Positions 43,491 through 52,255 of a stretch of DNA of 64,000 nucleotides are shown here, one piece after another. The translations under genes were made by a program, and so were the position numbers. Source of the stretch: DASRVA01 sp035687745 (GTDB lineage Bacteria; Gemmatimonadota; Gemmatimonadetes; JACCXV01; JAHWKZ01); contig DASRVA010000090.1 of the NCBI GenBank assembly GCA_035687745.1, forward strand, positions 1 through 64,000, written 5' to 3'. Each line of letters opens with the position of its first letter. Position 1 is the stretch's first letter. Under the pieces are notes generated by a model. The model was not told the DNA's origin and made no database searches. It saw nothing but the letters and a program-made list of their open reading frames with translations.

Positions 43491-43703
43491 TTAGGCGACC
43501 CGGGTGACGTTCGCGGCCTGCGGACCCTTCTGGCCCTGCGTGATCTCGAACTCGACCTTGTCATTCTCGGCGAGGGACTTGAAGCCCTCCTGCGAGATGG
43601 CCGAGAAGTGGACGAAGACGTCCGGGCCATTCTCCTGCTGGATGAACCCGAACCCCTTGGCATCGTTGAACCACTTCACGGTTCCGGTGTGTCTTTCAGC
43701 CAT
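43491..43703 (-). CDS. Cold-shock protein (CspA family), copy 2
   Basis: A 70-residue cold-shock domain with RNP1 in KGFGFIQQENG and RNP2 in VFVHFSAISQEGFKSL. ATG 43703 is preceded by GGAAAGAAAG; a longer start at 43739 adds an N-terminal tail not seen in copy 1. It carries the stronger of the two promoters (TTGACG, 18 bases, TATACT). Its leader of about 175 nt shares long identical stretches with that of copy 1, including the terminator-like hairpin, so both genes are probably under the same control. Confidence 0.96.
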   Translation of the reverse strand: MAERHTGTVKWFNDAKGFGFIQQENGPDVFVHFSAISQEGFKSLAENDKVEFEITQGQKGPQAANVTRVA

Positions 43704-43784
43704 CTTTCTTTCCTTTGTTGTGTTCGTTTCGTTGTTCACCCGGCGTCACCGCCGGGGTCTTCCAGGGCCTCGGGTCTCGCGCAC

Positions 43785-43829
43785 AAAAAAAGCGCCTCTC
43801 TCTTCGGTCTTCCGTCGAGAGTCCGGCGC
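43785..43829 (-). promoter_or_regulatory. Terminator-like hairpin in the leader of cold-shock copy 2
   Basis: On the minus strand GCGCC (43829-43825) pairs with GGCGC (43796-43792), with inner CTCTC/GAGAG and CGG/CCG pairs, then TTTTTTT (43791-43785). It lies about 50 nt after the predicted transcription start and 82 bases before the start codon. The same structure precedes copy 1, with T6. Confidence 0.72.
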
Positions 43830-43884
43830 GTCGTTTCGAGCGGTCGTTCCCTTGGACGTACTAGTTCTGCCTGAAAGCGAGGAC

Positions 43885-43914
43885 AGTATAGCCGATTCCG
43901 GGACGTTCCGTCAA
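43885..43914 (-). promoter_or_regulatory. Sigma-70 type promoter of cold-shock copy 2
   Basis: TTGACG (43914-43909), spacer of 18 bases, TATACT (43890-43885) on the minus strand. The transcript should begin near 43878, giving a leader of about 175 nt. It is the clearest promoter in the window. Confidence 0.85.
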
Positions 43915-43939
43915 CCCCTCCGACCGGCTCCCGTGAGGG

Positions 43940-44758
43940 TCACTGGCCGGCCGGGGCGCATTCCGGGGGCGCCTCCACGTCCGGATACGCCGTCTCTGCC
44001 CACCGGGCGGTCGCGAAGGCGTGAGGATCGAACAGCTCATCAGGGAGGCCGGAATGGGGTCGGACCTCGCCGTAGCACTCCGTCGTGACCAGCCGTCCCC
44101 CGACCAGGATCCGGATCTCACCCTCGATCCAGCCACCGGACATGAACCGGTGGTGCGAAACTCGGAACTCCACCCGGGGATGGCCGTCGCCGGGTGGTTG
44201 AATCACCCTCACCGGATACAGGTGTTCGCGGTCGTACCAGATCTGGGCGGCTGTGGTGTCGCTCGCGAGGGTGCCCACGATGACGACCGGTCGGCCCTCC
44301 CAGTCACCCTCGTGCATGGCGGTCAGGTCCACACCCAGCGCTCGCAGGCGCATGAGAGTGCTGTCCACGGGCAGCGCGTAGATGTCGAGCAGCACGAGCA
44401 TCGTGATCCAGCGCTCGTCGCCCTTCGCGACCACGATGTCGCCGGCCTCGAAGGCATACAGCGAATCGGCGCGGTACATGAAGCCGCTGCGCTCCTCCAG
44501 CGGCGCCTTGTCCACCCGGACGAGACCCGGCGGCCGGATGGCCTCATACCAGAGCTCCACCGTGCCGTCCGCAGGCTCGGTCCTTTGGATGAAGGTCACG
44601 TGGGTGAACCGCTTCCCCGTGTACCGGTCATGGATCTGCCGGAAGACCGCGCTCGCGTCGGCAAACGGAGCGGTTTCCGCGTGCGACAGCGCGCAGGCGA
44701 TCATGGCCACGAGAATGACGAGCCCCAGGCGTGGATCCGGGGAACGCCTCACAGTCAT
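43940..44758 (-). CDS. Exported LolA-like outer-membrane lipoprotein-sorting protein
   Basis: A 272-residue protein with a signal peptide (about 1-30, ending ACALSHAE). VFRQIHDRYTGKRFTHVTFI, TVELWYEAIRPPGLVRVDKA and AAQIWYDREHLYPVRVI fit the open beta-barrel half of LolA/LolB-like proteins or the related DUF of MucB type. A role in carrying lipids or lipoproteins in the periplasm is possible, but many such homologues have other functions. It is downstream of the PLP enzyme by 20 bases and probably in its operon. ATG 44758 is supported by GGGAG upstream. Confidence 0.65.
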   Translation of the reverse strand: MTVRRSPDPRLGLVILVAMIACALSHAETAPFADASAVFRQIHDRYTGKRFTHVTFIQRTEPADGTVELWYEAIRPPGLVRVDKAPLEERSGFMYRADSLYAFEAGDIVVAKGDERWITMLVLLDIYALPVDSTLMRLRALGVDLTAMHEGDWEGRPVVIVGTLASDTTAAQIWYDREHLYPVRVIQPPGDGHPRVEFRVSHHRFMSGGWIEGEIRILVGGRLVTTECYGEVRPHSGLPDELFDPHAFATARWAETAYPDVEAPPECAPAGQ

Positions 44759-44778
44759 CCGGCTCTCCCTTCTATTCC

Positions 44779-46137
44779 TCAGGCCAGCTCGCGAACCGCC
44801 CGGAGCGCGGCCTCCACCTCTTCCGGCGTGTTCCGGATGGAGGGCGAGAACCGCAGATATTCGACGGCGTAGGGAGTCGTGCTCGCCACGATCTCCCGCT
44901 GCCGGAGCGCGGAGACCGCCGAGCGGGCCGACATCCCTTCGAGGTCGCAGCAGACGATTCCGGAGGAGAGGTCGTCGTCCAGCGGCGTGATGAGTTCGAC
45001 CCCGTCGATCGACTCGAGGCCCTCCTTGAGCTGACGGGCGAGGTCGTGCGTCCGTTCCCGGACCCGGTCCTTCCCGATCGCGCGATGGAGCTGGAACGCC
45101 GGCGCCATCGCCCAGCGATGCTCGAACGGCTTGAAGCCGCCCGGCGTCATGCGGGCGCCGTCGGCGCGCCCTTCCGGCTCCTCGTCCCGGAACCAGGCCC
45201 TCCACGACGCCCCGTCCCGGAAGCTCGGGATCGAGGGTTGGAGGTGGGCCCACCGGTCGCCTTTCCCCCACAGAATCCCCGTGCCGCGCGGACCGAAGAT
45301 CCACTTGTGGGTGCCGGCCGCGAGAAAGTCGATGCCGAGATCGTCGACCGTCTCGTCCTCGATCCCGAAGCCATGGACGCCGTCCATGCAGAGGAGGAGC
45401 CGGTCCTCCTCATCGCGGCCGTCGTTCGCTTCCTCGACGACCTCGGCGATCTCGGAGAGCGGGATCCTGAGCCCCGTCCCCGAGTGGACCCAGGTCAGGG
45501 CGAGGACCCGCGTCCGGGGCCGGATCGCATTCCGAATGGCGCCGACGATCCCTCCCGCCGAAACCCCCCCGATCTCGTCATAGAGCCGGATTTTCCGCAA
45601 CGTGGCGCCGGTCCGCCCGGCTGCCTGGCGAAGGGACTCGTGCGTCACGTAGTAGTCGTGCTCGGTCGTCAGCAGCTCGTCGCCCTGGCGCAGGCGAAGG
45701 CCGTTGTAGAGGATCCCAAGCCCCATCGTGGTCGAGTCCGTGAGCGCGATGTCGTCGGCGTCGGCCCCGAGGTAGTCGGCGGCCGCCTCGACCGAGGCCC
45801 ACGTCAGCCGGTCGTCATTTCGTTCGTGATAGAGGGTCGGCTCGAGGTCGAGGCCCAGGCGGTGCTCTTCGATCGCGCTCCGGACCGGCCACGGATGGCT
45901 GGCGAGCAGCATGGCCGAGAGGTCGATCGGCCGCTCGGCGATCGCGAACTGCTCCCTCACCGAGCCCCAGTCCTGGGGATCGAACCTCGGGCGTTCGCCG
46001 GGCGGGAAATCGCCTGAAGCGGCCCGGGGCCTCTCGGAGCGCGCGATCCGAGCTCCGCCCAGCCCTCCGCAAGCAGCGGTCAGGCCCGCAGCGAGCGTAC
46101 CGGTCGAGGCGAGAAATCTGCGGCGGTTCATGGCCAT
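44779..46137 (-). CDS. Exported class V aminotransferase-fold PLP enzyme
   Basis: A 452-residue protein with an N-terminal export signal that combines RRRFLAS (Tat-like) and AAGLTAACGG (lipobox-like). The PLP domain resembles isopenicillin-N epimerase and cysteine-desulfurase-like enzymes: DIALTDSTTMGLGILYNGL, TEHDYYVTHESLRQAAGRTG, ALTWVHSGTGLRIPLSEIA, and the Schiff-base lysine in AAGTHKWIFGPRGTG. Export of a PLP enzyme is unusual but known for this branch. Substrate unknown. ATG 46137 is used; ATG 46131 is as good. It is divergent from the ornithine cyclodeaminase-like gene over 165 bases. Confidence 0.88.
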   Translation of the reverse strand: MAMNRRRFLASTGTLAAGLTAACGGLGGARIARSERPRAASGDFPPGERPRFDPQDWGSVREQFAIAERPIDLSAMLLASHPWPVRSAIEEHRLGLDLEPTLYHERNDDRLTWASVEAAADYLGADADDIALTDSTTMGLGILYNGLRLRQGDELLTTEHDYYVTHESLRQAAGRTGATLRKIRLYDEIGGVSAGGIVGAIRNAIRPRTRVLALTWVHSGTGLRIPLSEIAEVVEEANDGRDEEDRLLLCMDGVHGFGIEDETVDDLGIDFLAAGTHKWIFGPRGTGILWGKGDRWAHLQPSIPSFRDGASWRAWFRDEEPEGRADGARMTPGGFKPFEHRWAMAPAFQLHRAIGKDRVRERTHDLARQLKEGLESIDGVELITPLDDDLSSGIVCCDLEGMSARSAVSALRQREIVASTTPYAVEYLRFSPSIRNTPEEVEAALRAVRELA

Positions 46138-46302
46138 GACTACAAGGTAGGTTAGAGTTCGATCGTCGCCGTCGTATGTCTGACGCCTATCCGGCGGCAG
46201 CCATTCACGTGGCCTGGTTTGGATACCCGTCGGGCTGGACACCGTGCCCGCGAGCGAGATCCGCTTCGATTCCATGATGGCCGCCACGCGTGAGGTGGCT
46301 TC

Positions 46303-47304
46303 TTGACCCGCATCATCTCCCAGGCCGAGGTCCCGGCCCTCCTCCCAATGGTCGAGTGCGTCGAGGTCATCGAAGAGGCCTTGATCGCGCGGGCCATAGG
46401 GGAGGCGAAACTCCCCGTCCGCCAGTTGATGTGGCTCCCCGACCGGAGCGGCCTCCTTGGCCTCATGCCGGCCTACCTCGGCCCGCCGCGGATCATGGGA
46501 GGCAAGTTCATCAGCGTGATCCCGGCCAACCATGGGACCGAGCTGGACACGCACCAGGGGGCGGTGCTTCTCTTCGAGTCCGATCGCGGGCGGCTCCTGG
46601 CGGTGGTGGACGCCACCTCGATCACCGAGATCCGGACGGCCGCCGCGAGCGCGGTCGCGACCCGCGCCCTGGCCCGCCAGGAAGCGGGTGACCTGGCCAT
46701 CCTGGGAACGGGCGTCCAGGCCCGCTCGCACGTCGCAGCCATGCGGATCGCGCGCGAGATCCGGAGCGTCCGCGTGTGGGACCGCAACGCGGACCGTGCG
46801 GAGAACTTCGCGCGGCGAGAGTCCGGGCGTCATGGGTTCGAGATGCGCGCGACCCGGTCCGCGCGCGAGGCGGTCGAGGGCGCCGACCTCGTCTGCACGA
46901 CGACCGCGGCGACCGAGCCCGTCCTCGAGGGCGCATGGCTCGCGCCCGGCGCGCACGTCAATGCCGTCGGAGCCTGCTTCCCGACCGCGCGCGAGCTCGA
47001 CACCGAGGCGGTGCTAAGGTCCCGCTTCTTCGTCGATACGCGCGAGGGCGCTCTGCGGGAGGGGGGCGACTTCCTGATCCCCAGGGCCGCCGGCGAGGTG
47101 AACGACGACCATATCGTGGGGGAGATCGGCGAGGTCCTGATCGGGAAGGTCCCGGGGCGCCGTGCCCCCGACGAGATCACCGTTTTCGAATCGCTCGGGA
47201 TCGGGATCTACGACCTTGCGGCCGCGTACCGGATCTGGCAGAAGGCGGAGGAGAAGGGTGCCGGGATCGAGGCCGACCTGGGGGGTCGGTGTCTCGAGCC
47301 GTGA
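46303..47304 (+). CDS. Ornithine cyclodeaminase/mu-crystallin family protein
   Basis: A 333-residue NAD(P)-dependent enzyme. GGKFISVIPANHG holds the conserved lysine, ATSITEIRTAAASAVATRAL the arginine-containing loop, LAILGTGVQARSHVAAM the Rossmann loop and GIGIYDLAAAYRIW the acidic residue that acts in cyclodeamination or imine reduction. Alternatives in this family are alanine dehydrogenase, lysine cyclodeaminase and ketimine reductase. TTG 46303 is the likely start. No nearby gene clarifies the substrate. Confidence 0.9.
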   Translation: MTRIISQAEVPALLPMVECVEVIEEALIARAIGEAKLPVRQLMWLPDRSGLLGLMPAYLGPPRIMGGKFISVIPANHGTELDTHQGAVLLFESDRGRLLAVVDATSITEIRTAAASAVATRALARQEAGDLAILGTGVQARSHVAAMRIAREIRSVRVWDRNADRAENFARRESGRHGFEMRATRSAREAVEGADLVCTTTAATEPVLEGAWLAPGAHVNAVGACFPTARELDTEAVLRSRFFVDTREGALREGGDFLIPRAAGEVNDDHIVGEIGEVLIGKVPGRRAPDEITVFESLGIGIYDLAAAYRIWQKAEEKGAGIEADLGGRCLEP

Positions 47305-47368
47305 CCCGACCCGGCGAATCGTGAAACGTGTAGACTTGAGGACTTTAACCATCCCCAAGGAGGACCGA

Positions 47369-48082
47369 ATGAGATCTTGGAAGTCATTGGCGCTGGGAGT
47401 CGCCGCGATCCTCGCGGCCCCGGCCCCCACCCCGCTTCAGGCCCAGGAGGTGGCCCTGGTCACACCGTCGGCCGAGCCCATGGACGCCGAGACGGCCGCC
47501 GCGATCGAAGCGATCCGTAGCGCAACCGCCAAGTACGCTGACCCCGAGGTCGCGCTGGCCGAGGGGTACGTCCGCGATCCCGCGAACCTGTGCGCCCTTC
47601 CCGACCAAGAGGGCCTCCCCGTTCAGCTCGGTGCGATGGGAATCCACTTCTTCCGCCCCGATCTCCTGCAGATCACGGCGATGGGACCCCGCGTCGCCGG
47701 CGTCAGCACGCACACGGACTTTCTGCAGCCGTCGGTCCTCATCTACGTGCCGGACGAGAGCGGCGCGCTCAAGCTGGGCGCCGTCGAGAACCTGGTCTTC
47801 GAGGGGGCGTGGAAGGAAGCCGGGAACGCCGGACCCCCGGAGTTCCACGGCCGCCAGTACTGGCACCGGATCGACAACCCCGCAACGCCGGATTTCGACG
47901 AGGCCCATCTGTTCGAACCCCATTACGAGCTCCACATCTGGCTCCATCACGACAACCCGAGCGGGATGTTCAGCCAGTACAATCCGGCTGTGAGCTGCGA
48001 CACGTACGACGGCCCCAAGACGATGGCCGAGGCAATGGAGTACATGGCGGCGCATACCCCGCCGCCGGCCGACCAGCCGTAG
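47369..48082 (+). CDS. Secreted protein of unknown function
   Basis: A 237-residue exported protein with AAGGAGGACCGA directly before ATG 47369 and a signal peptide cleaved near APTPLQAQE. The mature part has conserved-looking blocks: ALAEGYVRDPANLCALPD, QLGAMGIHFFRPDLLQITA, SVLIYVPDESGALKLGAVE and FEPHYELHIWLHHDNPSGMF followed by NPAVSCDTYDG. Histidines in IHFF, HYELHIWLHH and two cysteines suggest a metal site or disulfide. I have seen similar uncharacterised proteins in environmental bacteria, but no named family is certain. Confidence 0.75.
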   Translation: MRSWKSLALGVAAILAAPAPTPLQAQEVALVTPSAEPMDAETAAAIEAIRSATAKYADPEVALAEGYVRDPANLCALPDQEGLPVQLGAMGIHFFRPDLLQITAMGPRVAGVSTHTDFLQPSVLIYVPDESGALKLGAVENLVFEGAWKEAGNAGPPEFHGRQYWHRIDNPATPDFDEAHLFEPHYELHIWLHHDNPSGMFSQYNPAVSCDTYDGPKTMAEAMEYMAAHTPPPADQP

Positions 48083-48086
48083 ACGT

Positions 48087-48494
48087 TCAGATCTCCTCGG
48101 GACGATAGGTCCCGAAGCTCCACAGATGGCCCTCCAGGTCCCGGACCGAGTACTCGCGCGAGCCGTACTCGGTCTCCTGGAGCGGCCGCACGATCTCGGC
48201 TCCCGCCGCCTTCGCGCGATCGTGGTGCGTCTCGACGTCCTCGACGTAGACGTAGATCCCTATCGGCTCGCTCGCCCACGGGTTGTCCTTGTCCGGCGGG
48301 CGGGCGGAGCCCAGCATGATGAAGCCGGGGCCGAACCGGAGCTCGGCGTGGGCGACAGTCCCGTCCGGACCGGGCACGACCATCTGCTCCTCGAAGCCGA
48401 ACACGCGCTCGAGCCAGTTGACGGCGGCCGGGCCGTCCTTGTACTTGAGGGCGGGGAAGATGTTGGGGGTGGGGTCGTGGGTGGGTGCGTTCAT
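48087..48494 (-). CDS. VOC family protein (glyoxalase/PhnB-like)
   Basis: A 135-residue protein of the vicinal-oxygen-chelate superfamily. NIFPALKYKDGPAAVNWLER and VFGFEEQMVVPGPDGTVAHA in the first beta-alpha-beta-beta-beta unit, and VYVEDVETHHDRAKAAGAEI with YSVRDLEGHLWSFG in the second, resemble PhnB/glyoxalase-like members. The acidic and histidine metal ligands at AHAEL and EGHLW are visible. The reaction is unknown. GGAGGAACC precedes ATG 48494. It is convergent with the secreted protein gene and divergent from the cupin lipoprotein gene. Confidence 0.9.
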   Translation of the reverse strand: MNAPTHDPTPNIFPALKYKDGPAAVNWLERVFGFEEQMVVPGPDGTVAHAELRFGPGFIMLGSARPPDKDNPWASEPIGIYVYVEDVETHHDRAKAAGAEIVRPLQETEYGSREYSVRDLEGHLWSFGTYRPEEI

Positions 48495-48664
48495 GGTTCC
48501 TCCTCCGCCGGCGGCGGTTCGAGCCACTCAGGAACGTACGTACATGATACTGGATTCGAGAAACAGGCCTCTTTCGCCCGACACTGTTCTGTTGCCGTCT
48601 GGCCCGTCCGACTTTGTCCGCAGTAGGTTCGGCGCCTACACTCTCTCGGTCCAGAGGAGCCCCC

Positions 48665-49375
48665 ATGCCGCGTACCAGGTTCACCACCTTCGTCATCTTC
48701 AGCGTCGCCCTCGGCATCGCCTGCGAGAGGGCCCCGGCGCCCGAGTCTCCATCGTCCGTCCAGCCGGATCGAGAGCGTCCTCCCGAGCCCGTGGTGACGT
48801 ATTCCGGGTCCGATGCCGCGGAAGGCGAGCGCGTTGAGCAGGGTGAGGCGATCCTGGACATCGACGAAGCCCGGCGCCGGCTCCACGCCCAGCACCATCC
48901 CCATACTCCGCTCGAGACGCGCCGGCTGCCGGGGGTCTTTCGGCCCCCGCTCATGGATTCGATAGAGGATTTCGCGGTCTCGAAGGACGATCTCGTGGTC
49001 ATCAACCCCGGTCCCGGGGAGTATGTCCACGTGATGGAAGGACAGCGGCACGGTTACCAGAATCTGACAATCGGGATCACGTACACGGCGCCTGGGGGTG
49101 CGCCGCCCATGCACACACACGTGGGCGAGGAGGCCCACGTCCTGCTCGAGGGCTCGATCCTCTACGCGCTCGGCGACACGACCTTCACCATGGAAGCTCC
49201 CTACATCGTGAACATCCCTCCCATGACGCCCCACTCGTTCAAGAACTTGGGCGACGACGTGGCCGAGCTCGTCGTCATTTTCCCGACCAACGTGTGGGAG
49301 TACGACGTCCTGGACTACTTCCCGTTCGCAGATGAGGAGGCAGCGTCAGCGACCCAGCCGGCACCAGCGGAGTGA
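48665..49375 (+). CDS. Cupin-domain lipoprotein
   Basis: A 236-residue predicted lipoprotein. The signal ends in VALGIACERAP, with Cys near residue 18. A proline-rich linker is followed by a single cupin domain: ITYTAPGGAPPMHTHVGEEA (HxH...E metal motif), HVLLEGSILYALGD and YIVNIPPMTPHSFKNLGDD (second-motif His). Export and lipid anchoring of such a domain suggest a role in binding or transforming an extracellular small molecule. GAGGAGCCCCC precedes ATG 48665. Confidence 0.85.
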   Translation: MPRTRFTTFVIFSVALGIACERAPAPESPSSVQPDRERPPEPVVTYSGSDAAEGERVEQGEAILDIDEARRRLHAQHHPHTPLETRRLPGVFRPPLMDSIEDFAVSKDDLVVINPGPGEYVHVMEGQRHGYQNLTIGITYTAPGGAPPMHTHVGEEAHVLLEGSILYALGDTTFTMEAPYIVNIPPMTPHSFKNLGDDVAELVVIFPTNVWEYDVLDYFPFADEEAASATQPAPAE

Positions 49376-49394
49376 GCCGGCCGGGGCGTGAAGG

Positions 49395-52163
49395 TCATTC
49401 CATCCCACGATCTCGCCATAGAAACAACCAGTCGAGCGCCTCCCGAGCGGACATCCCATCGAGGTCGAGCCGTCGGTAGCTCTCCACCATGGGATGCGGC
49501 TCGGCCTCCCCGAACAACGTCATCTGATCCTGTGAACGCCGTGCCGGCTCAGGCGCCAGGGCACCAGGGGCGAGCGATGGCAGGTGATCCGGGCTCCACT
49601 CCCCCGCCTCGAGGTTGGCGAGGATCTCCCGGGCGCGGCCAACGACGCGGTCCGGCAACCCCGCCAGCCGCCCGACGTGGATTCCGTAGCTCCGATCCGA
49701 AGGCCCGGGGCTGACCCGCTTCACGAACACGATCTCTTCGCCGTACTCCGCGACCTCGACTTTGTAGTTCTTCACCCGCGGCAGGATCGACTCCAGCTCC
49801 GTGAGCTCGTGGTAGTGAGTCGCGAACACGGTCAGGGGATGGGCCGGCCCTTCGTGCAGCCACTCGCTCACCGCCCAGGCGATCGCCAGCCCGTCGAATG
49901 TCGAGGTCCCGCGTCCGATCTCGTCCAACAACACCAGCGACCGGTCGGTCGCATTGTGCAGGATGTTCGCGGTCTCGATCATCTCGACGAGAAACGTCGA
50001 CTGGCCGCGGGCCAAGTTGTCGGAGGCGCCGACCCGGGTGAAGAGCCGGTCCAGGATCCCGAGCCTCGCCTTCTCGGCGGGCACCCACGAGCCCATCTGC
50101 CCGAGGACTGCGATCAACCCGATTTGCCTGAGATACGTCGACTTCCCGCTCATGTTGGGCCCGGTCAGAATCACGACCTGCGTGTCCTCGCTGTCGAGCC
50201 GCGTGTCGTTGGGGACGAACGATTCCCCTTCCAGCCATCTCTCGACGACGGGATGCCGGCCACCCTCGATCGACACACCGACCTCGGCCGACATCCGGGG
50301 TCGGCTCCAGCCGTTCCGCGCGGCGACGTCTGCCAAAGACGCCAGGACGTCAATCTCGGCCAAGCAATCCGCCGTCGACTGGAGCCGGGCGGCGTGCTCC
50401 CCGACCTGCGACCGGACGAAACCGAACAGCTCGGCTTCGCGCGCCGTGATTCGCTCCTCGGCCCCCAGGATCTCGTTCTCGACCTCCTTGAGCTCGGGCG
50501 TCACGTACCGCTCGCCGGTCGAGATCGTCTGCTTCCGGATCCAGGTCTCGGGGACCTTGGCCATGTGGGTCTTCGTGACCTCGAGGTAGTAACCGAACAC
50601 CTTGTTGAAGCCGACCTTGAGGGACGAGATGCCGGTCCGGCGACGCTCGGTCGCCTGGAGCTGGGCGATCCAGTCCTTGCCGTCCCGGCGGGCGCTCCGG
50701 GAGCGGTCGAGCTCGGGGTCGTGGCCCTCGCGGATGACGGGGCCTTCGCCCAGGGCTGCCGGCGGCTCGTCGACGATCGCCTCGTCGATCAGAGCGACGA
50801 CCTCGGGATGGCCCACGAGCGACGACGCCAGCACGGCCCAGCGATCACCAGGCGCTTCGTCGGCGCCGTCGAGGACTCCCCGTCCCAGCCTCCCGATGAT
50901 CCCCCGCACGACCGGCACGGCACGAAGCGTGTCCGCGAGCGCGACCAGGTCCCGGGGGACGGCGCGCCCCGACGCCGCGCGGCCGGCCAGCCGCTCCAGG
51001 TCGTGCACGCCGTCCAGCGCGCCAAAAAGCTCCTCTCGCGCGACGCCGTCCTCGACCAGCGCCTCGATCGCGAGCTGCCGCTCGACGATCCGGGCCCGGT
51101 CGGTCAATGGCCGCGCCACCCACTGGCGGATCCGCCTGGCGCCTGGCGCCGTCCGCGTCCGGTCGATGACGCCCAGCAGCGTCGCCGCCTTCCCGCCGTC
51201 CCTGAGCGGCTCCAGAATCTCGAGGTTGGCGAGCGTGGCGTCGTCGATCGCCATGTGCTCGGCCCCCACCAGCGGACGAGGGGGCCGCAGACTGGCCAGC
51301 GCCCCCGGCTGGACCTCCTCGACGTACTTGACGATCGCGCCGCCGGCGCCGATCCCGATCCCGAAGTCGCGGAGCCCGAAGCCGTCCAGGCCGGAGACGC
51401 CGAAGCGGCGGCATAAATCCGCCCGTGCGGTCTCGATCTCGAACCGCCAGCCATCGCGATAGGAGACGGGAAGGTCGGGCCGCCACTCCTTGACGGAGTC
51501 GAGCGCGCGCGGGGCGGCGATCAGGGCGGCCAGGACGCCGACGTCCGGGCCGGCGACGTTACCCCGCCACTCGCGCGGGACCAGGAGCTCGGCGGGCGAG
51601 AGGCGCTTGATCTCGGCCACCACCTGGTCGGGCGCGGGTTCGGCGACCCCGAACTCGCCGGTCGAGCAGTCGATCCAGGCGAGGCCGATCCGGTCGGCGT
51701 CCTGACGGGCCCCGGTGGCACCGCGACCCGCGGGGCGGGGGCCCGTGCCGCGGAGGGCCGCCACGGCCACCAGCCACGTATTCCGCTCTCTGTCCAGCAT
51801 CGCCTCGTCGAGCGGCGTCCCCGGGGTCACGACCTCGATCACGCCGCGCTCGACGATCCCTTGAGCCTGCTTGGGATCCTCGAGCTGCTCGCAGATCGCC
51901 ACCTTGAACCCCTTCTCGACCAGCTTCTTGACGTAGCCGTCGGCGGCCTTGATGGGGACACCGGCCAGCGGCACCTCGGCCGCCGCGCCGTTGTTGCGCG
52001 AGGTCAGGGTGAGCCCCAGGACCCGCGCGGCGGTGACCGCGTCGTCGTAGAACATCTCGTAGAAGTCCCCCATCCGGAAGAAGAGGATCGCGTCCAGGTG
52101 CTGCGCCTTGATCCCCGAGTACTGGCGCATGAGGGGGGTACCGGATCTGGTCCCGATAGTCAT
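49395..52163 (-). CDS. mutS: DNA mismatch repair protein MutS
   Basis: A 922-residue mismatch-recognition ATPase. The mismatch-binding Phe-X-Glu is in ILFFRMGDFYEMFYDDA, followed by the connector and lever domains (KVGFNKVFGYYLEVTKTHM). The ATPase has Walker A VILTGPNMSGKSTYLRQ, the region GASDNLARGQSTFLVEM, Walker B LVLLDEIGRGTSTFDG and the His switch FATHYHELTEL. The length is normal for MutS1. The C-terminus keeps a helix-turn-helix part (LDLDGMSAREALDWLF). No mutL lies nearby. ATG 52163 follows GGAG; a longer start is not supported. Confidence 0.97.
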   Translation of the reverse strand: MTIGTRSGTPLMRQYSGIKAQHLDAILFFRMGDFYEMFYDDAVTAARVLGLTLTSRNNGAAAEVPLAGVPIKAADGYVKKLVEKGFKVAICEQLEDPKQAQGIVERGVIEVVTPGTPLDEAMLDRERNTWLVAVAALRGTGPRPAGRGATGARQDADRIGLAWIDCSTGEFGVAEPAPDQVVAEIKRLSPAELLVPREWRGNVAGPDVGVLAALIAAPRALDSVKEWRPDLPVSYRDGWRFEIETARADLCRRFGVSGLDGFGLRDFGIGIGAGGAIVKYVEEVQPGALASLRPPRPLVGAEHMAIDDATLANLEILEPLRDGGKAATLLGVIDRTRTAPGARRIRQWVARPLTDRARIVERQLAIEALVEDGVAREELFGALDGVHDLERLAGRAASGRAVPRDLVALADTLRAVPVVRGIIGRLGRGVLDGADEAPGDRWAVLASSLVGHPEVVALIDEAIVDEPPAALGEGPVIREGHDPELDRSRSARRDGKDWIAQLQATERRRTGISSLKVGFNKVFGYYLEVTKTHMAKVPETWIRKQTISTGERYVTPELKEVENEILGAEERITAREAELFGFVRSQVGEHAARLQSTADCLAEIDVLASLADVAARNGWSRPRMSAEVGVSIEGGRHPVVERWLEGESFVPNDTRLDSEDTQVVILTGPNMSGKSTYLRQIGLIAVLGQMGSWVPAEKARLGILDRLFTRVGASDNLARGQSTFLVEMIETANILHNATDRSLVLLDEIGRGTSTFDGLAIAWAVSEWLHEGPAHPLTVFATHYHELTELESILPRVKNYKVEVAEYGEEIVFVKRVSPGPSDRSYGIHVGRLAGLPDRVVGRAREILANLEAGEWSPDHLPSLAPGALAPEPARRSQDQMTLFGEAEPHPMVESYRRLDLDGMSAREALDWLFLWRDRGME

Positions 52164-52255
52164 TCGACTCCACGCAAGGTCTGAAACGTAGTGGCGGCCG
52201 CACTCGTAGAATCCACCATTCCCCTCCGACACCCGCCAGCCACAGGAGAGATTTC

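Noticed and set aside
46138..46956. Longer N-terminus for the PLP enzyme
   Set aside because: The added residues overlap the divergent cyclodeaminase gene, are low-complexity, and would bury the export signal.
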